A stretch of DNA of 64,000 nt from Emydura subglobosa (lineage: Eukaryota > Chordata > Testudines > Chelidae): positions 2,889,236 to 2,953,235 of the forward strand of contig ML679969.1 in assembly GCA_007922225.1 (NCBI GenBank), in the 5' to 3' direction. This document shows positions 33,165-44,412 of this stretch, one piece after another. Position 1 is the stretch's first letter; every line of letters starts with the position of its first letter. A program made the translations under genes and the position numbers. The notes under the pieces are model-generated. The model had not been told where the DNA came from. It made no database searches and was given only the letters and a program-made list of their open reading frames with translations.

Positions 33165-33390
33165 GTAGTGCACACACCGGGGGACTAGAGACCTGGATTC
33201 TAATCCCAGCTCGGTCATCAACTGGCTGTGTAAATGTAGGCAAGGCATGACCTGTCTCCGTGCCTCTGTTTCCCCATCTGTAAAATGGGAATAATAATAA
33301 CAACGGTGACACTCCTCACACTGAGGGACGTTTTATCAGTATTCATCAGGACCCAGATAATGCAGCCCTGAATGCCATAGAAATGCCTAT
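33165..33390 (+). repeat. MIR/CORE-SINE
   Basis: 'ggactagagacctggattc', 'taatcccagctcggtc', 'ctctgtttccccatctg' and 'taaaatgggaataataata' give head and core. The tail is degraded. Confidence 0.85.
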
Positions 33391-34299
33391 AAATAAATAT
33401 CCTTGGGCTGAATCCTCTTTATCTGCTCCATTCCCCCTTAATATTCACATTCTTCACTGGGCTTAATCCTTCCGTTTTCTTCCGATTCCTTTCCTAGCAT
33501 CTTTGCTCCTTCTTGGGCTCCCCCTTCTTCTCACCCAAATGCCTTCAGCCCCTTGAACGGAAAGCACCCCTCTAGCTTGTTCGTTCCAGTCAGACTCCTT
33601 TGGCAGGCTGTAGAGAGCCCCTGATTGTACCAGCAGCTCCATGCTTACCCTTTCAATTACATGGTAATGCACGTTAAAATTACAAATTTATTTATAGTAT
33701 TTTTTTTTTCACTCTGCAATTTTTTACAGCTCATCTGCTGTAACAAATTCTACTTCATAAAGCAAAGGAACACGTTATTATTACCTTATGGAAATAAACG
33801 CGAGCAGCTGATCTTTATTCCGGGTCTTGGCGTTTGTCTCCTGGAATACTTAATACAGTTTCAATCAAGGCTCTGGATTTGTTCCAGTCACTGAGGACGG
33901 GGGAAACTCAGCTCAGGGATTCGACTTTTATTTTCTTCTCTCGCTGCCCCCGTTCGATGTAATTTACTCCATCTCTGAACCCTTGTTATTTGTTCGCCTT
34001 GGATAGAGCGAGGAAGGGTGATAATGTGTTTGTTCAGCAGGGCCCAGCAGCTCTCAAGAGACACCAGGAAGGATTTTTGGTCCTCCGGGGAACGTCCTGT
34101 TCCAGGAGTAGGAGTGGATTGGAGCTGTTTGCCAGCACCTTGCGTCTAGGCCCTGTGACCTTGGTCTTTCCTTTTTAACCTTTTAACTGAAGGAACAGAG
34201 TAATTGCCCTCCTTTTACTTTTAGTTTGGAGGGAGGCGGATGCCCTTGAGACAGATGCTCAGGGCTACTGTGGGGAAGATGCAAATCCATATTTATAAA
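33391..34299. other. Repeat-poor block, no gene seen
   Basis: 33,640-33,900 is AT-rich with low repeat content and could be conserved non-coding DNA. This is a guess from composition. Confidence 0.25.
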
Positions 34300-34475
34300 C
34301 TAATAGCACTATAGGCCTCAAACACCCCATTGTGCTAGGTGCATGCACATAGGGAGAAAGAGCCCTGCTCACAGTCTAAATTGTCAAGGGCTGGGTGGGT
34401 AAACTGAGGCACAGAGAGAGAAGGGAAGTGACTTGCCCAAGGTTACACAGTAGATCAGTGGCAAACCTTTCCAAG
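34300..34475 (-). repeat. MIR/CORE-SINE
   Basis: 'cattgtgctaggtgcatgc', 'ggtaaactgaggcacagagag' and 'agtgacttgcccaaggttac' then 'agtggcaaacc' in reverse orientation. Confidence 0.85.
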
Positions 34476-34914
34476 TTGTAGAGCCTCCGTCTGCAGGCAA
34501 TGGAGCCAAAAGGAGTTTTGCCCTTTTGAAGGAGGATGAGCCTTTCCGTCTCGTAAGGCCTGGTCCTGTGTGGTGATGAGCTCCTCCCTAAATTCTCATT
34601 GGAGGCAGACACTCAGCACCGCACAGGATTGGGCCCGTGCTCCCAGATCCGCGCGTGCTCAGCTACCTGGAGGAGACAGATTTTAGGGTGCGTAGCAAGC
34701 CTGCAGGTGCCTCGGGCACAGCCAAAGGAGAGCTCTGAGAGCAGAGCCACGCAGCTGGAGGAACAGCGGCAGTGCTGTGAGGTCTGGGTGCTGTGAAAGT
34801 GGGGAGGGGAGGAGGGAGTAAGGAGAAAAGGAAGGATTTTACAAAGGTCAGAGGCTCTGCACAAGCTGCCTGTGACTGCCCTGTAGTGATGCTTCACACA
34901 GGCATCACCCCTCT
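34476..34914. other. Intergenic sequence, nothing recognised
   Basis: Mixed composition between two reversed MIR copies. No exon supported. Confidence 0.35.
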
Positions 34915-35030
34915 TATCTGCAGGTCATTATCCTCATTGCACATGTAGGGAAACTGAGGCACCAAGGGAGGAAATGACTTGCCTAAAGTGGCTCAGCGGG
35001 TCAGCTGAGAAGGAGGAGAACTCAGGACCG
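34915..35030 (-). repeat. MIR/CORE-SINE
   Basis: 'aggtcattatcctcattgc', 'gggaaactgaggcacc' and 'atgacttgcctaaagtggc' in reverse orientation. Confidence 0.8.
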
Positions 35031-35039
35031 GAATACAAA

Positions 35040-37344
35040 GGGGCTGCAGGTAGGCACTGAAGGGTCTTGGCGGAGCTGGAGGGGCAAAGGGAAATTTTGC
35101 ACAAAACCTGACCCTCATCTAGTTCTGCCCATCACCAGCACTGTGAGGCCTTCGGCCCCACAAGCAGCGCAAACACCATCGTCCCTCGTGCACAGGACCC
35201 GTGGGGTTTGGGGAAGTGCACTTGTTTTCCCTTTTTCAGAACTGTGAATTCCCTTTGTGAATCTGTGACTCAGCAGTTCCCCCTCCCCGCAATCACTTTA
35301 AAAACCATCCCGACACCTTTCATCTTCTCAAGTGCTTCTGCTCTTTACGTTACCACCAAATGCGAGCTCCACCCACCAGCCCCACTCACACCAAATGACA
35401 TTAGAGAGAGAGCCTGCTTTTTACATTACGCTCCAGATTACCGTTGTTATAACAACCCCGTGCAAATCTGCCCCCCATGGGCCCGCACACACTCAGATCC
35501 TCCCTCCCAGCCCAATCCGCTGCCATTTCAGACCGACTCTTAGTAGTGACAGGCTGTCTTTTGCTTTCAGAAGTGACCGCCCACTGCATGCAAGGTTTAA
35601 GGCGCTTAGAACGCAATGGGTTTAATGGGAAACCTCTCTGAGCTGGAAAATGACCTCCAGCGCTTTTCCATGTTCTTTGCCTTGAACCTCGCTAGCTCCC
35701 TCGTGGTTTTCATCTATTTAGAGCCATTACTCCTTTATCCACTAGCCGTAGGATGTCTGTTTGATTCTCACCACCAGTGGCTTACTTCCCGGGGTGATGA
35801 AGCGTGGGAGGGAGAGTTATTCCAATGTCTTTCCAAGCCTGTCTCCCCCCGCTTGCTCTGTATCCCCATGTCAGCTGCTTAGCATGGGACTTTCTGCCCA
35901 TGCTAGTTCTGGGCGTTGACTGAGACACACAGTCAGGTGAAGGCATATGATGCACCCTGCCGCCTGCTCGCCTGTCGGTAGGATTCCCGGTGGGTTGGCT
36001 TTCAGCTGAAGAGGACGTGTTGCCAACTTGTGACATTTGGTGCTTTTCTTAAAGCCTTAGTTCCTGGAAATCACATTAGTAAGATGGGTTCTGGCTGTGG
36101 AACAAACTTCCGGCAGAGAATCAAGTGAATCCAGAGTCTGGCTGTCTATAGGAAAGGCTACAGAGCCTTCCTCTTCAGAGACAACTTGAACTTTTCACTA
36201 TGTGACTGATACGCTCCCAACACTGACATCCCTTCCACATACCCCCGCCAAAAGAGGAAAATAATAAAACCTAAAAAACCCCAACAAACATCCCTATCCC
36301 AAGCAAAGTTTAGATACTGAAAAGGGAGACAAGCTGGTGACTCAGTAAGGACTTCACTATTGCTATTGATTGATACGGAAGGCACTCCGATACTGCGATG
36401 ATGGATGGTATTATAAAACCCTAAGATAGACTGATGGGAATGTGTGGTGATAGACAGATTCATTCTCTGATTTTTTTTGTTTTAAAAGTAAGTTTCTAGC
36501 TCTCAGAGTTGCGGAGAAACGCTTGAAGCTGTGACTATTCAAGGCTGTGACGCCAGGAGGTAAATTATTAGACCCCCCCAAAGTTCTCCATTGTAAAATC
36601 TCATAATAGTTCATCCAATCTCGTGATTTTTTTTGAGGAGTGTGGCTTGGCTCATGCTATCTGAGTGTGTGGGGTTGGCACTTCCAAGAATCCCGTCAAA
36701 GGGTCCGGGATGATACTTTATGTGTGTCTCTTCATCTAACGTGGCGGCTCTTGAAACTGGAAGCCACTGGTGGGCTGCAATGAAAAATCGTTTTGTGAGC
36801 CTAAGTCGTGTGGGGTTCGAAGAGATGGGTCCATAGTCAAGTCTCTGCCTCACACAGGAGCCTGCAGAATGGAAAAGCTGGGGGACCCGTCATCTACTGG
36901 GGCTTTGGTTCCACTGTGGCATCAAACACATCAGAGTTTGAAATCACGATCTTACTCAGACTGGGCACTCCTCTAGCACCTGCTGTCAGAGGGGGGGGGG
37001 AGGGGGGGGTGTTTGTCTCCCAAATACTCCTGAATTCCTGGAGGCTCCCTCCCACGAATCAGGGATTGGCCTCATTTTCCAAACAGCCACGCGTTCAGAA
37101 ACGGAAATCGTTTTCATTGGCTGCCTGGGTCACGTTTGGTTGTTTCCTGTTTTCTAACTGGGTCAGAGTGGCTCTAAGAGCTGCTCTGCACAGGTTTTGT
37201 ACTGGGCTTTTCACTTTTATCTGTATGAAATCAGTGTAGTTAAAGAGATACCGTCTCCTAGTGGGGATTCAATTGTGCCAGTACAATGGAACTTATAACA
37301 ATGTAATTTATTCTCATAAATGCAGGGGCATAAACTATACTAGT
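35040..37344. other. Long intergenic stretch with one G tract
   Basis: Chance frames of 60-143 codons overlap on both strands. No repeat family was named except the G-rich tract at 36,991-37,009. Confidence 0.35.
36991..37009 (+). repeat. G-tract
   Basis: Ten G, one A, eight G. A quadruplex is possible, and the tract is prone to length error. Confidence 0.9.
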
Positions 37345-37545
37345 ATTATTATAATAATCATCCCTCGCTCTTACACAATGCTTTCCATCAGTAGATTTCA
37401 AAGTGCTTTATAAATGGGGGGGGGGGGCAATATCATTATCCACATTTTAGAGATGGAGAAACTGAGGCACAGAGAGGGGAAGTGGTCCAGCAGCCCAGTG
37501 GCAGAGCCAGGAGGAGAGCCCAGGTCTCCTGATTAGTCCTCAACT
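37345..37545 (-). repeat. MIR/CORE-SINE, part 1 of a copy split by a CR1
   Basis: On plus it runs from 'ttcaaagtgctttataaatgg' through a 12-G run, 'attttagagatggagaaactg' and 'aggcacagagaggggaag' to 'agcccaggtctcctgatt', where CR1 sequence interrupts. The missing tRNA-like head resumes after the CR1 at 38,070. Confidence 0.85.
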
Positions 37546-38069
37546 GATACGGCCTCAACTGGAGTATTGTGTCCAGTGCTGGGCGCCACGTTTCAGGCAA
37601 GATGTGGGCAAATTGGAGACAGTCCAGAGAAGTGCAACAAGAATGATTAAAGGTCTAGAAAACATGACCTATGCGGGAAGATTGAAAAAACTGGATTTGT
37701 TTAGTCTGGAGAAGAGAAGACTGAGAAAGGACATAACAGTTTTCAAGTACATAAAAGGTTGTTACAAGGAAAAGGGAGAAAAATTGTTCTTGTTAACCTC
37801 TGAGGATAGGGCAAGAAGCAATGAGGTTAAATTGCAGGAAGGGTGGGTTAGGTTGGACATTAGGAAAAACTTCCTAACTGTCAGGGTAGTTAAGCACTGG
37901 AATAAATTGCCTAGGGAGGTTATAGAATCTCCATCACTGGAGATTTTAAGAGCAGGTTAGACAAACACTTGTCAGGGACGGTCTAGATCATGCTTGGCCC
38001 TGTCATAAGTGCAGGGGACTGGACTAGATGACCTCTTGAGTTTCCTTCCAGTCCTACAAGTCTGTGATT
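37546..38069 (+). mobile_element. CR1 LINE 3' end inserted into a MIR
   Basis: The copy covers the C-terminal part of ORF2 and the 3' end. The frame 37,604-37,960 contains KLETVQRSATRMIKGLENM and WVRLDIRKNFLTVRVVKHWN, typical of the CR1 ORF2 C-terminus, and runs about 118 codons to its natural stop. The end 'actggactagatgacctc' to 'gtctgtgattct' is the usual terminus. It is 5'-truncated and inactive, but less decayed than the other CR1 pieces. Confidence 0.93.
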
Positions 38070-38110
38070 CTCAAGTTAGTGCTCTACCCACTAGGCAACA
38101 TTGCCTCCTA
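38070..38110 (-). repeat. MIR/CORE-SINE, part 2 (tRNA-like head)
   Basis: 'aagttagtgctctacccactaggcaaca' (38,073-38,100) is the reversed SINE head and joins logically to the part ending at 37,545. Confidence 0.75.
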
Positions 38111-38324
38111 GAAAGCACTTTGATACTGTTACAATTGTGTTCACACCAGGTGTTGTCTAGATTTAACTCTTTCAGTAAAAAAACTATACCCCTAACGTTG
38201 TTAAATTGGTACAAAACCAGAGTCTAGACCAGTTCTTAGAATCAGATGATAGATGCAAACACTGGCAATTTGGATTCGCTCTCCAGGAAAAGTCTCTAGT
38301 GTTGGCTTCGGATTGGCGTTTGGA

Positions 38325-38540
38325 TTGCTTGAAATTTTTCAAATTTTGAAATTTCAACAGCAACAACAACAAAAAAAAAATACCAGGAAAATATCTGCTT
38401 GCAATCATTCCCCTCTGTGTGGTTTGTGACCTGGCTATGCTACATGCAATGATGGGGCATTTGATGAAAAGTTTTGTCCAAATTTCAACAGGAAAAGTGG
38501 GGGAAGAAAATTTTCCTGGACTAGCTTGCGGTGTTTTCAC
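38325..38540. repeat. AT-rich degenerate interspersed repeat, copy 6
   Basis: 'gaaatttttcaaattttgaa', 'gatgaaaagttttgtcc', 'aaatttcaacaggaaaag' and 'aaaattttcctggacta' carry the family vocabulary and a closing phrase seen also near 51,230. Confidence 0.45.
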
Positions 38541-39211
38541 CCACCTCCCCGCCGTTCTGCTGTTGTCCTGACAGTTTTGATTGATGTTTGAGGGATGGGT
38601 CCTACCAGAGAGCTCTGTCTGGAGACAGCACAAAAGAGCAATTAGCCTGGACAAAAATGGATTCACTTACAAGTTCAAAGGTATGTTTGTGAGAACTTTT
38701 TAACGGTGGCTACCAAGCTGTGTTCACTAGTTAGTAAAATTGCATGTATGTGCCTCTCTCTCTCTTCCTCGTCTTTCCCCAGTTGCAGATGACCTCTATT
38801 AGGTCTTAGCAAGTGGCTAAGAAAAAGCTACACATTGAATTTTTCCCCACTGCTCTGTTCTGAGCACTGATGATTAGGTCGCCAAAATGGGTGCTGTTGG
38901 CATATTTTAGCGAGCTTTTTTTTCCTGCAGAAATATTTCTGGGGGGAGGTATTTCTCCTACCCAGGAAAGGAATTGGCAGTAGTGGATTTCTCCAGGCAA
39001 AGCTTCCAGGTCATGGGCATGCACATGGCAAATGAGGTATGTGTGCATGAGTACCACAGAAAAGGATGGGGGAAGATAGTTCTGAAGAATGCAACGTGAC
39101 AGCTGGAGAGAGACAGAAAATGCCTGTAACTTTTCTTATTATTTTTATCTACCTGGTTGATGTCATCAGCCTATTTATACAGATTCTAAGATACCTCTTT
39201 CGTATGTGTTT
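38541..39211. other. Intergenic sequence, nothing recognised
   Basis: No exon or repeat family supported. Confidence 0.35.
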
Positions 39212-39254
39212 TATATATATATATATATATATGTGTGTGTATTTATATATATAT
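39212..39254 (+). repeat. (TA)n/(TG)n microsatellite
   Basis: TA units, a short TGTGTGTG stretch, then TA units. Overlapping frames encode Tyr-Ile repeats and are not genes. Confidence 0.95.
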
Positions 39255-39397
39255 GGATATGCAGGTTTATATTTGTACAGGTCCTGGGAGGATTCATTTA
39301 CAAAGTGACTGGAGATCTTTTGATAGCTGACGTGAGAGGGGTGAGAATACAGGAAATAATTCCTCTATGGGCGTCATATCTGCTCAGGATTCTGCAG

Positions 39398-39520
39398 GAG
39401 GGCGACCAGATAGCAAGTGTGAAAAATCGGGACAGGGAGTAGGGGGTAATAGGTCCCTGTATAAGACAAAGCCCCACATATCGGGACTGTGCTTATAAAA
39501 CCGGGACATCTGGTCACCAT
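39398..39520. mobile_element. Short palindromic DNA transposon with target duplication
   Basis: The left end 'gggcgaccagat' and the right end 'atctggtcaccat' are inverted repeats. The interior has 'gaaaaatcgggacagg' and 'tataaaaccgggac'. The element is flanked on both sides by ATTCTGCAG (39,389-39,397 and 39,521-39,529), a 9-base direct repeat fitting a target-site duplication. I recognise the 'ggtgaccagatgtcccg' end from turtle genomes. It has no coding capacity. Confidence 0.8.
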
Positions 39521-39529
39521 ATTCTGCAG

Positions 39530-42229
39530 TCAGTAACAGCAAGCTCCCGCTTTCTCATGCGACTGCAAGACCCAAGGGGTGACTTTGATTTCCCAGCCAG
39601 CTGGAGACCTTCCAGCTCCCACCTCTTCACTGTCCCGGCTTCCTGATGAACAATGTCTCCCTGCACCAGCCCCATGATTAACCAGAGGGGGCGCGGTGGA
39701 GCTGTGGGACATGAGCTTCTCCCTCTGGTTCCAAGGCTGCTGCTCCTGCAGCGCTCCCAGGTGCAGGGGGAGGGCAAGGCAAGGGCATGGGCTGAGCCGC
39801 TGCTGATGGGGGAGGCGTCCTGGGTTCAGATGGATGGGGTATGTGTGCAGCTCAGCTGCCTCCCCGTGGAGACTATGGAGCCTCCCGTAAGCGCACCCCA
39901 GGAGGGCAGACAGCGTTCCCTGGTTGCAGATGAATCCTGAATCCCCTTTGCCAAAGTGGAGTAGCAGGGAGTGCTGCACACTTGGAGTGAGGGGCATCGG
40001 CAGAGTTGGGGGTGGTGGTGGTCCAGGGCTGGGACAGCAGGAGTCAGGGGCAGCCCAGTGCCATGCAAGGAAGCGTGGTCTATAGCGAGCTGGGAAAGCT
40101 AACAACACCAGGAGTAAAACCTCCTCTGGGCAGAGAAGCCCGAGCCACAGGCATTGATCCTAACTGGGCAGAACCTTCTTACAGTGCGAGCTGAGAAAGC
40201 AATAAAGCAGGGGATGGAGTGAGGTTTAATTCCTGTGCTCAGATTGAGGCCATCCATTTAACACTGCCCCCGCTTCCATCTTCCCTCCCCCATGGCCTTG
40301 CTGTTTCCTGCACTCGGCCTTACAGCCGTATTTCCACTCCTCCCTGGGGTCAGGGCTGCCTTTCGCTAAATACGGAGCTCGCTGTGTAGATAAAGCACAC
40401 ATTTAAGCTACCTTTATTGCAATCAATAAATCACAGCACCGTGTCTGATTGGGGACAGAAATAGCAGGCCGTGGGCTCGCCGCGGTGGCGAGGCGGTGAG
40501 GGTGACCACCACTTGTAAGCGAACAAAGCCCATGACCGATCGGGGTGTCGGCTGAGAGCAGGGGGCACGTAGCCCCTTCTTATACAGCTAGGAGCTGCAC
40601 CCCCCCTCCCCAGCCCACTGCACTCACTCATTGTCTTCCAGCACACAACCGCTCTTATCCCTTGTTTCTTGTCGCCTGATGGTGCTGAGGTTAATGCCAG
40701 CTGTGTACGCTGTGTGGTTATGCCGAGCCCTGTTCCCTGTGTGAAGGCCTGGAGGTGGTACCCGGGAGCCATCCCGTGGCAGTCATCCGGAGCTCAGCAG
40801 CGGGAGTGAGCGAGCGCCAGGCTTTAAGGAACCTTGCCCCATCTCACCCCAAGAGAACCGTGACCTAAAGCAGAGGGAGGGGCCCGTTAGGGGTTGCGGG
40901 GAGGAGAAGGTTCCAGGTGGGTTAGGTTAGATGGCGAGGAGGCAGCAGAAGCTTTGGACAAACATCCACACTGCAGCGGGAGCTGGGGACGAGCCTCCAC
41001 AGCTACTGAGGCCCGACATCGCTGCGCTAGCCCGTGCTGCGAATCAGCCCTCTTGGAAACGGCGAGGGAATTAGTTTGGGTAGGAAAGCCCTGGGCAAGT
41101 TGGGCTTGTAGATATGCGGAGGGTGGGCCCCAGGTTGAGGAGGCTGAGGCCTCTTTTTCCATTAAAAATGTCCTTCCCCCGGCACAGATGCAGCAGTCGA
41201 TACGGGCTCTGCACTAGCAAACAGCCTCGCCCAGGCCCATCCATGTGGTTAGCCAGGGGACACTCACTAATAACGACGCCCAGGATGTCGGGGTTACCAG
41301 CAACTTTCTGGGGAAGGTTCCGCACATGGTGGAAGCCTCGGGAGGCCTTTGGTTTCAGCCTCTCATCAGAAGGCCGGCATGGCTAGGATGCTCCGCCCCA
41401 TGCACTGCATGGCGAGTGCAAAGAGCTGACGTCAGAGCAACGTGGAACTGCCAGGCTGATGGAAGTGTGCAAACGGGCAGCCAGGAACACTGAAGGCTAT
41501 TCCTGGCTCTTCCGCTGGCTTGCTGCATGGCTTGCTAAAGATCCGGATTCTCAAACTTTGGCTGTTTGGATGTGTGCGTGGTGGCGGGGGGTTAGTTCAG
41601 AACCAGCGTAGAGAAAGGGCCATTTGTCAAGCTTAAATCTGTATCCAGACTTCCTCGAAGTTCAAGGGTGTTTGAACTCATCTGTGCAGGACTCCTCTGT
41701 AACTCAGTCCCCCCACCGGTAAAACAGGGGTAGCGCTATTCCCCTCTCTCCCAGGGCAGGGGTGCAGAGGTTGAGGTTTGCACAGGGCTGTGAAGATGTC
41801 AGCTGGGAAGCGCTGGTGACTGAGCAACGCACGGGTAGATATGCATTTAACAGATACAGCAAAAGCCTCATTGTCGAGGAGTGCAAATGTTCCTCTTTCA
41901 TGGCTGAGATGTTATCAGGACCCACAGATACGACTTCAAAGCTGTGACTTTTACCCAGAACATATTTGTATTAAGATCATTCAGGAGATGTTCCCTCTGC
42001 CCTTATGCATGTTTATTTCAGAGTCAGGTCCCGTGGAGAGGCACTTCCTATTAGTGGAGCAAAACATTTCTGCTGATATTTTTTCCCACTTGGAGCCTGA
42101 TTTCGATGCGGTTGCAGAACAGTTGTCTTTAGAGACATGATTCCGGCTCAGTGGGCCTGGTCAGTACAGGATGCACTGCAGGGGAGCAGCTGCACCTTTT
42201 TCTATTGCCTTAGAGCTGCGCAGGGAGCT
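39530..42229. other. Long intergenic stretch, no gene supported
   Basis: Several overlapping frames occur, up to 192 codons on minus at 39,530-40,108. They are Pro/Ser/Leu-rich with antisense partners of similar length, as expected of GC-richer random DNA. No splice-bounded exon or named repeat was supported. 40,950-41,040 has 'catccacactgcag' words suggestive of a decayed MITE. Confidence 0.3.
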
Positions 42230-42545
42230 CTGTGTGTTACTCCATCTTACGGAGGGGCGAGCCCATTTGGAACCGCACCGGCTCTGACTGGAGCTGTGGC
42301 AGAATGCGAGTTACTACCCTGCTCAGGGGAGTTGCTGCAGCACAGGCTTAACTGGAATCAACCAACCAGTTAGTGGTGGGGATTGTTGGCACTTGGTGGC
42401 AATTGCTGGGCTAATGAGGTGATTGGCTTAGTCATGGAAGGAGATATAACTGGGAGGAAGGGGGCATAAAGGGGGAACTCAGTGAGGAGCTGGGTGGAGG
42501 AGAGAAGCTGTGTCCTGCCCTGCTCAGGAATGGGACTAAAGGTAA
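42230..42545 (+). mobile_element. Possible LTR-type repeat, ends undefined
   Basis: The stretch with 'aggcttaactggaatcaacc', 'gcaattgctgggctaatgag', 'gatataactgggagg' and 'gggactaaaggtaaatg' resembles a dispersed turtle LTR I recall. I could find neither exact ends nor flanking duplications. Confidence 0.3.
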
Positions 42546-42564
42546 ATGTGGGGAAAAGAAACCA

Positions 42565-42978
42565 ATGGTGTGTTTGTGGCTAAAGGACCAGGCTGTGCTA
42601 CTCACTGGTGAAGGAGCACTTGGGGACAGGAGCATCCCTGGGCTTGTGTTCTGCTTAGGCAAGATGACCAAGAAAAAGGAGCAGCCAGAGGAAGAAATCC
42701 GGGGAAAAGAGAGCAGGGAGCTGCTGAGTGAGGAGCAAACACAGAGCGATGCTGAAAGAGGGGATGAGAGAGGGAATGAAAAAGTGTGTCGTGGACATGC
42801 TGTGTCCAGGGGGCCTGCTGCTGCCAGCCTGACTTCTGCTCCCCAGCATTGGAGAGGGGGGGTCCTGTGGCTGGGAAACCAGCAGGAAAGGTTGCTTTGG
42901 GGAAGAAAGATGGCCTTGGAGTTCAGGAGCTATTCTGGGACTCCGCGTGAGACACTGGTGAGTAGGGCGCTGAGCTGA
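42565..42978 (+). other. Uncharacterised open frame downstream of the possible LTR
   Basis: The 137-codon frame contains an internal Met followed by a charged stretch (MTKKKEQPEEEI...). It then runs into a MIR SINE at its 3' end. The N-terminal part could be a leader or gag-like remnant of the element upstream, or chance. No motif, zinc knuckle or protease signature was seen. I do not call it a gene. Confidence 0.25.
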
Positions 42979-43190
42979 AAGTCAGCAGAGCTGAGTTCCC
43001 CATTGCTGGCTGCGTTACATGACCTTGGGCAAGTCCTTTCCTCTCGCCGGGCCTCTCTTTCCCCTCCTGCCCTTCATCTTGCTTGTCTAGTTAAGCCCTA
43101 AACTCTATAGGCCAGGGACCGTCTCTTTCTCTGTGTCTGTACAGCGTCTTGTACATAGAGGGCCTGAGATAGGTTGAAAAAAGTAGGTGC
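42955..43190 (+). repeat. MIR/CORE-SINE with tail
   Basis: 'gtagggcgctgagctgaaag', 'atgaccttgggcaagtcc', 'gccagggaccgtctctttc' and 'acagcgtcttgtacata' give head, core and tail in order. Confidence 0.85.
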
Positions 43191-43496
43191 CCCTGGGGTA
43201 GAAATAATAGCAAGATGGAGGTTCACTTCCACAGACTTTCTGTGTGATCCCAGGCAAGTAATTTATTCCCTCTTGAATCATGTGTGAGGAATTAGGGGGG
43301 TGAAATCTATGGATTGAAATTACAGATCAAAAATGGTCTTGCATGCTGGGACTATTTTTGCAAATACGAGTCAGATTACACCATCTATTACGTAGTCGTA
43401 AAATCATGGAACATTATTCTTATAGGCACATTAATTATAAGATCCCATTCTGATACCGGTGTGTAAGGGGACAGAGCTCGGGTTGCTGTGGTGCCT

Positions 43497-43600
43497 GCGG
43501 GCCCAATTCTGCTATGTCCCACAGGTGTAAACTGGGCGCGACTTTCCTGAAGTTTGTGGCACTGCTGGATTTATACTGGTGTAACTGAGAGCCCACCCCA
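43497..43600. repeat. Ancient palindromic repeat ('ggtgtaa' type)
   Basis: 'gcgggcccaattctgc' and 'caggtgtaaactgg' on the left mirror 'tatactggtgtaactgagagccc' on the right. It is an old inverted-repeat element. Confidence 0.5.
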
Positions 43601-43964
43601 TGGATCTGAATTTGCTGAGTGCTGTGAGATTAAAGTCTCAGCTCAAATGCTGCCCTAATGTCTTTTTATTTATATAGATATGCATAATGTATATGGACAA
43701 AAACCCACTGCCAGCTAGTGGGGAGAGAGTCATATTTCACCATGTCGCCAGAGAGCAATAATTTAACTAAAGCAAATATCTAGACTCCAGATTACATCAG
43801 AGCTGTGAAATAGGGACTTTTTAAAAGCTTTAGACACTGGAGCAGATTTAAATGAATAATCAGGGCTGAAAATGCCAGCCCTTTACACACTTAGCTGGTG
43901 GCCATCTTAGATTAGAGGAAAACCACATTGTTTAGAATAACGTTTTGTTCTCTTCATGCATAAA
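43601..43964. other. AT-rich intergenic sequence, nothing recognised
   Basis: No exon or repeat supported. Confidence 0.35.
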
Positions 43965-44096
43965 TCTCCAAGGGCTTTGCAATGGTGGGAGAGTATCATC
44001 ACCCACATTTTACAGACGTGGAAGTGAGACACCGAGCAGCACAGTGACTTGCCCACAATCACACTGCAGGTCTGATGAAGGAGTGGAGCCCAGGGG
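43965..44096 (-). repeat. MIR/CORE-SINE, left member of a head-to-head pair
   Basis: 'aatctccaagggctttgc', 'acccacattttacagacg' and 'agtgacttgcccacaatc' in reverse orientation, ending at 'ggagcccag' just before the plus-strand copy. Confidence 0.85.
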
Positions 44097-44099
44097 AAG

Positions 44100-44350
44100 G
44101 ATGGTCCAGCAGTTAGACTGCTAGCTTGCACCATAAGAGATCCAGATTCGATTCTCCACTCTGCCACAGACTTCCTATGGGGCCACAGGCAAGTCATTTA
44201 GTCTCTCTCTGCCTTAGTTTCCCATCTGTACAATGGGGGATAATAGCCCTGCGCTCCTCATGGGAGTGTTGTGAGGATAAATACACTGAAGATTGTGAGG
44301 TGCTCAGATCTTATGGTGATGGGGTGGGGAAATTAAATGCCTATGACAGA
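44100..44350 (+). repeat. MIR/CORE-SINE, right member of a head-to-head pair
   Basis: The head 'gatggtccagcagttagac' and 'gattcgattctccactctgcc' is followed by 'aggcaagtcatttagtctc', 'agtttcccatctgtac' and 'gggagtgttgtgaggataaa' and the full tail. It retains recognisable box-B-like 'gattcgattctcc'. Confidence 0.9.
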
Positions 44351-44368
44351 TAGAATCCATTTAACCAA

Positions 44369-44412
44369 GTAGCAGTAGCCGTCTGTAGCAGTAGCAGTAG
44401 CAGTCTGTAGCC
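44369..44412 (+). repeat. GTAGCA-type short tandem repeat
   Basis: Repeated gtagcagtag units with two 'gtctgtag' interruptions. Confidence 0.8.

Noticed and set aside
37604..37960. 118-codon frame as a possible gene
   Set aside because: It is the C-terminal remnant of CR1 ORF2 followed by the CR1 3' end, so it is recorded as a mobile element.
39066..39442. Frames with Tyr-Ile repeats
   Set aside because: Translation of a TA/TG microsatellite.
39530..40108. 192-codon frame on the minus strand
   Set aside because: Pro/Ser/Leu-rich with similar antisense frames, no signal peptide, domain or splice context.
40950..41040. Possible further MITE with 'catccacactgcag'
   Set aside because: Only one arm-like phrase could be seen. 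No partner or ends.
42565..42978. 137-codon frame with a lysine/glutamate-rich stretch
   Set aside because: The end is MIR sequence and the start has no motif. Kept only as a low-confidence note.
44100..44180. tRNA-like box A/box B sequence
   Set aside because: It is the head of a MIR-type SINE, followed by the SINE core and tail. It lacks a cloverleaf and acceptor end.
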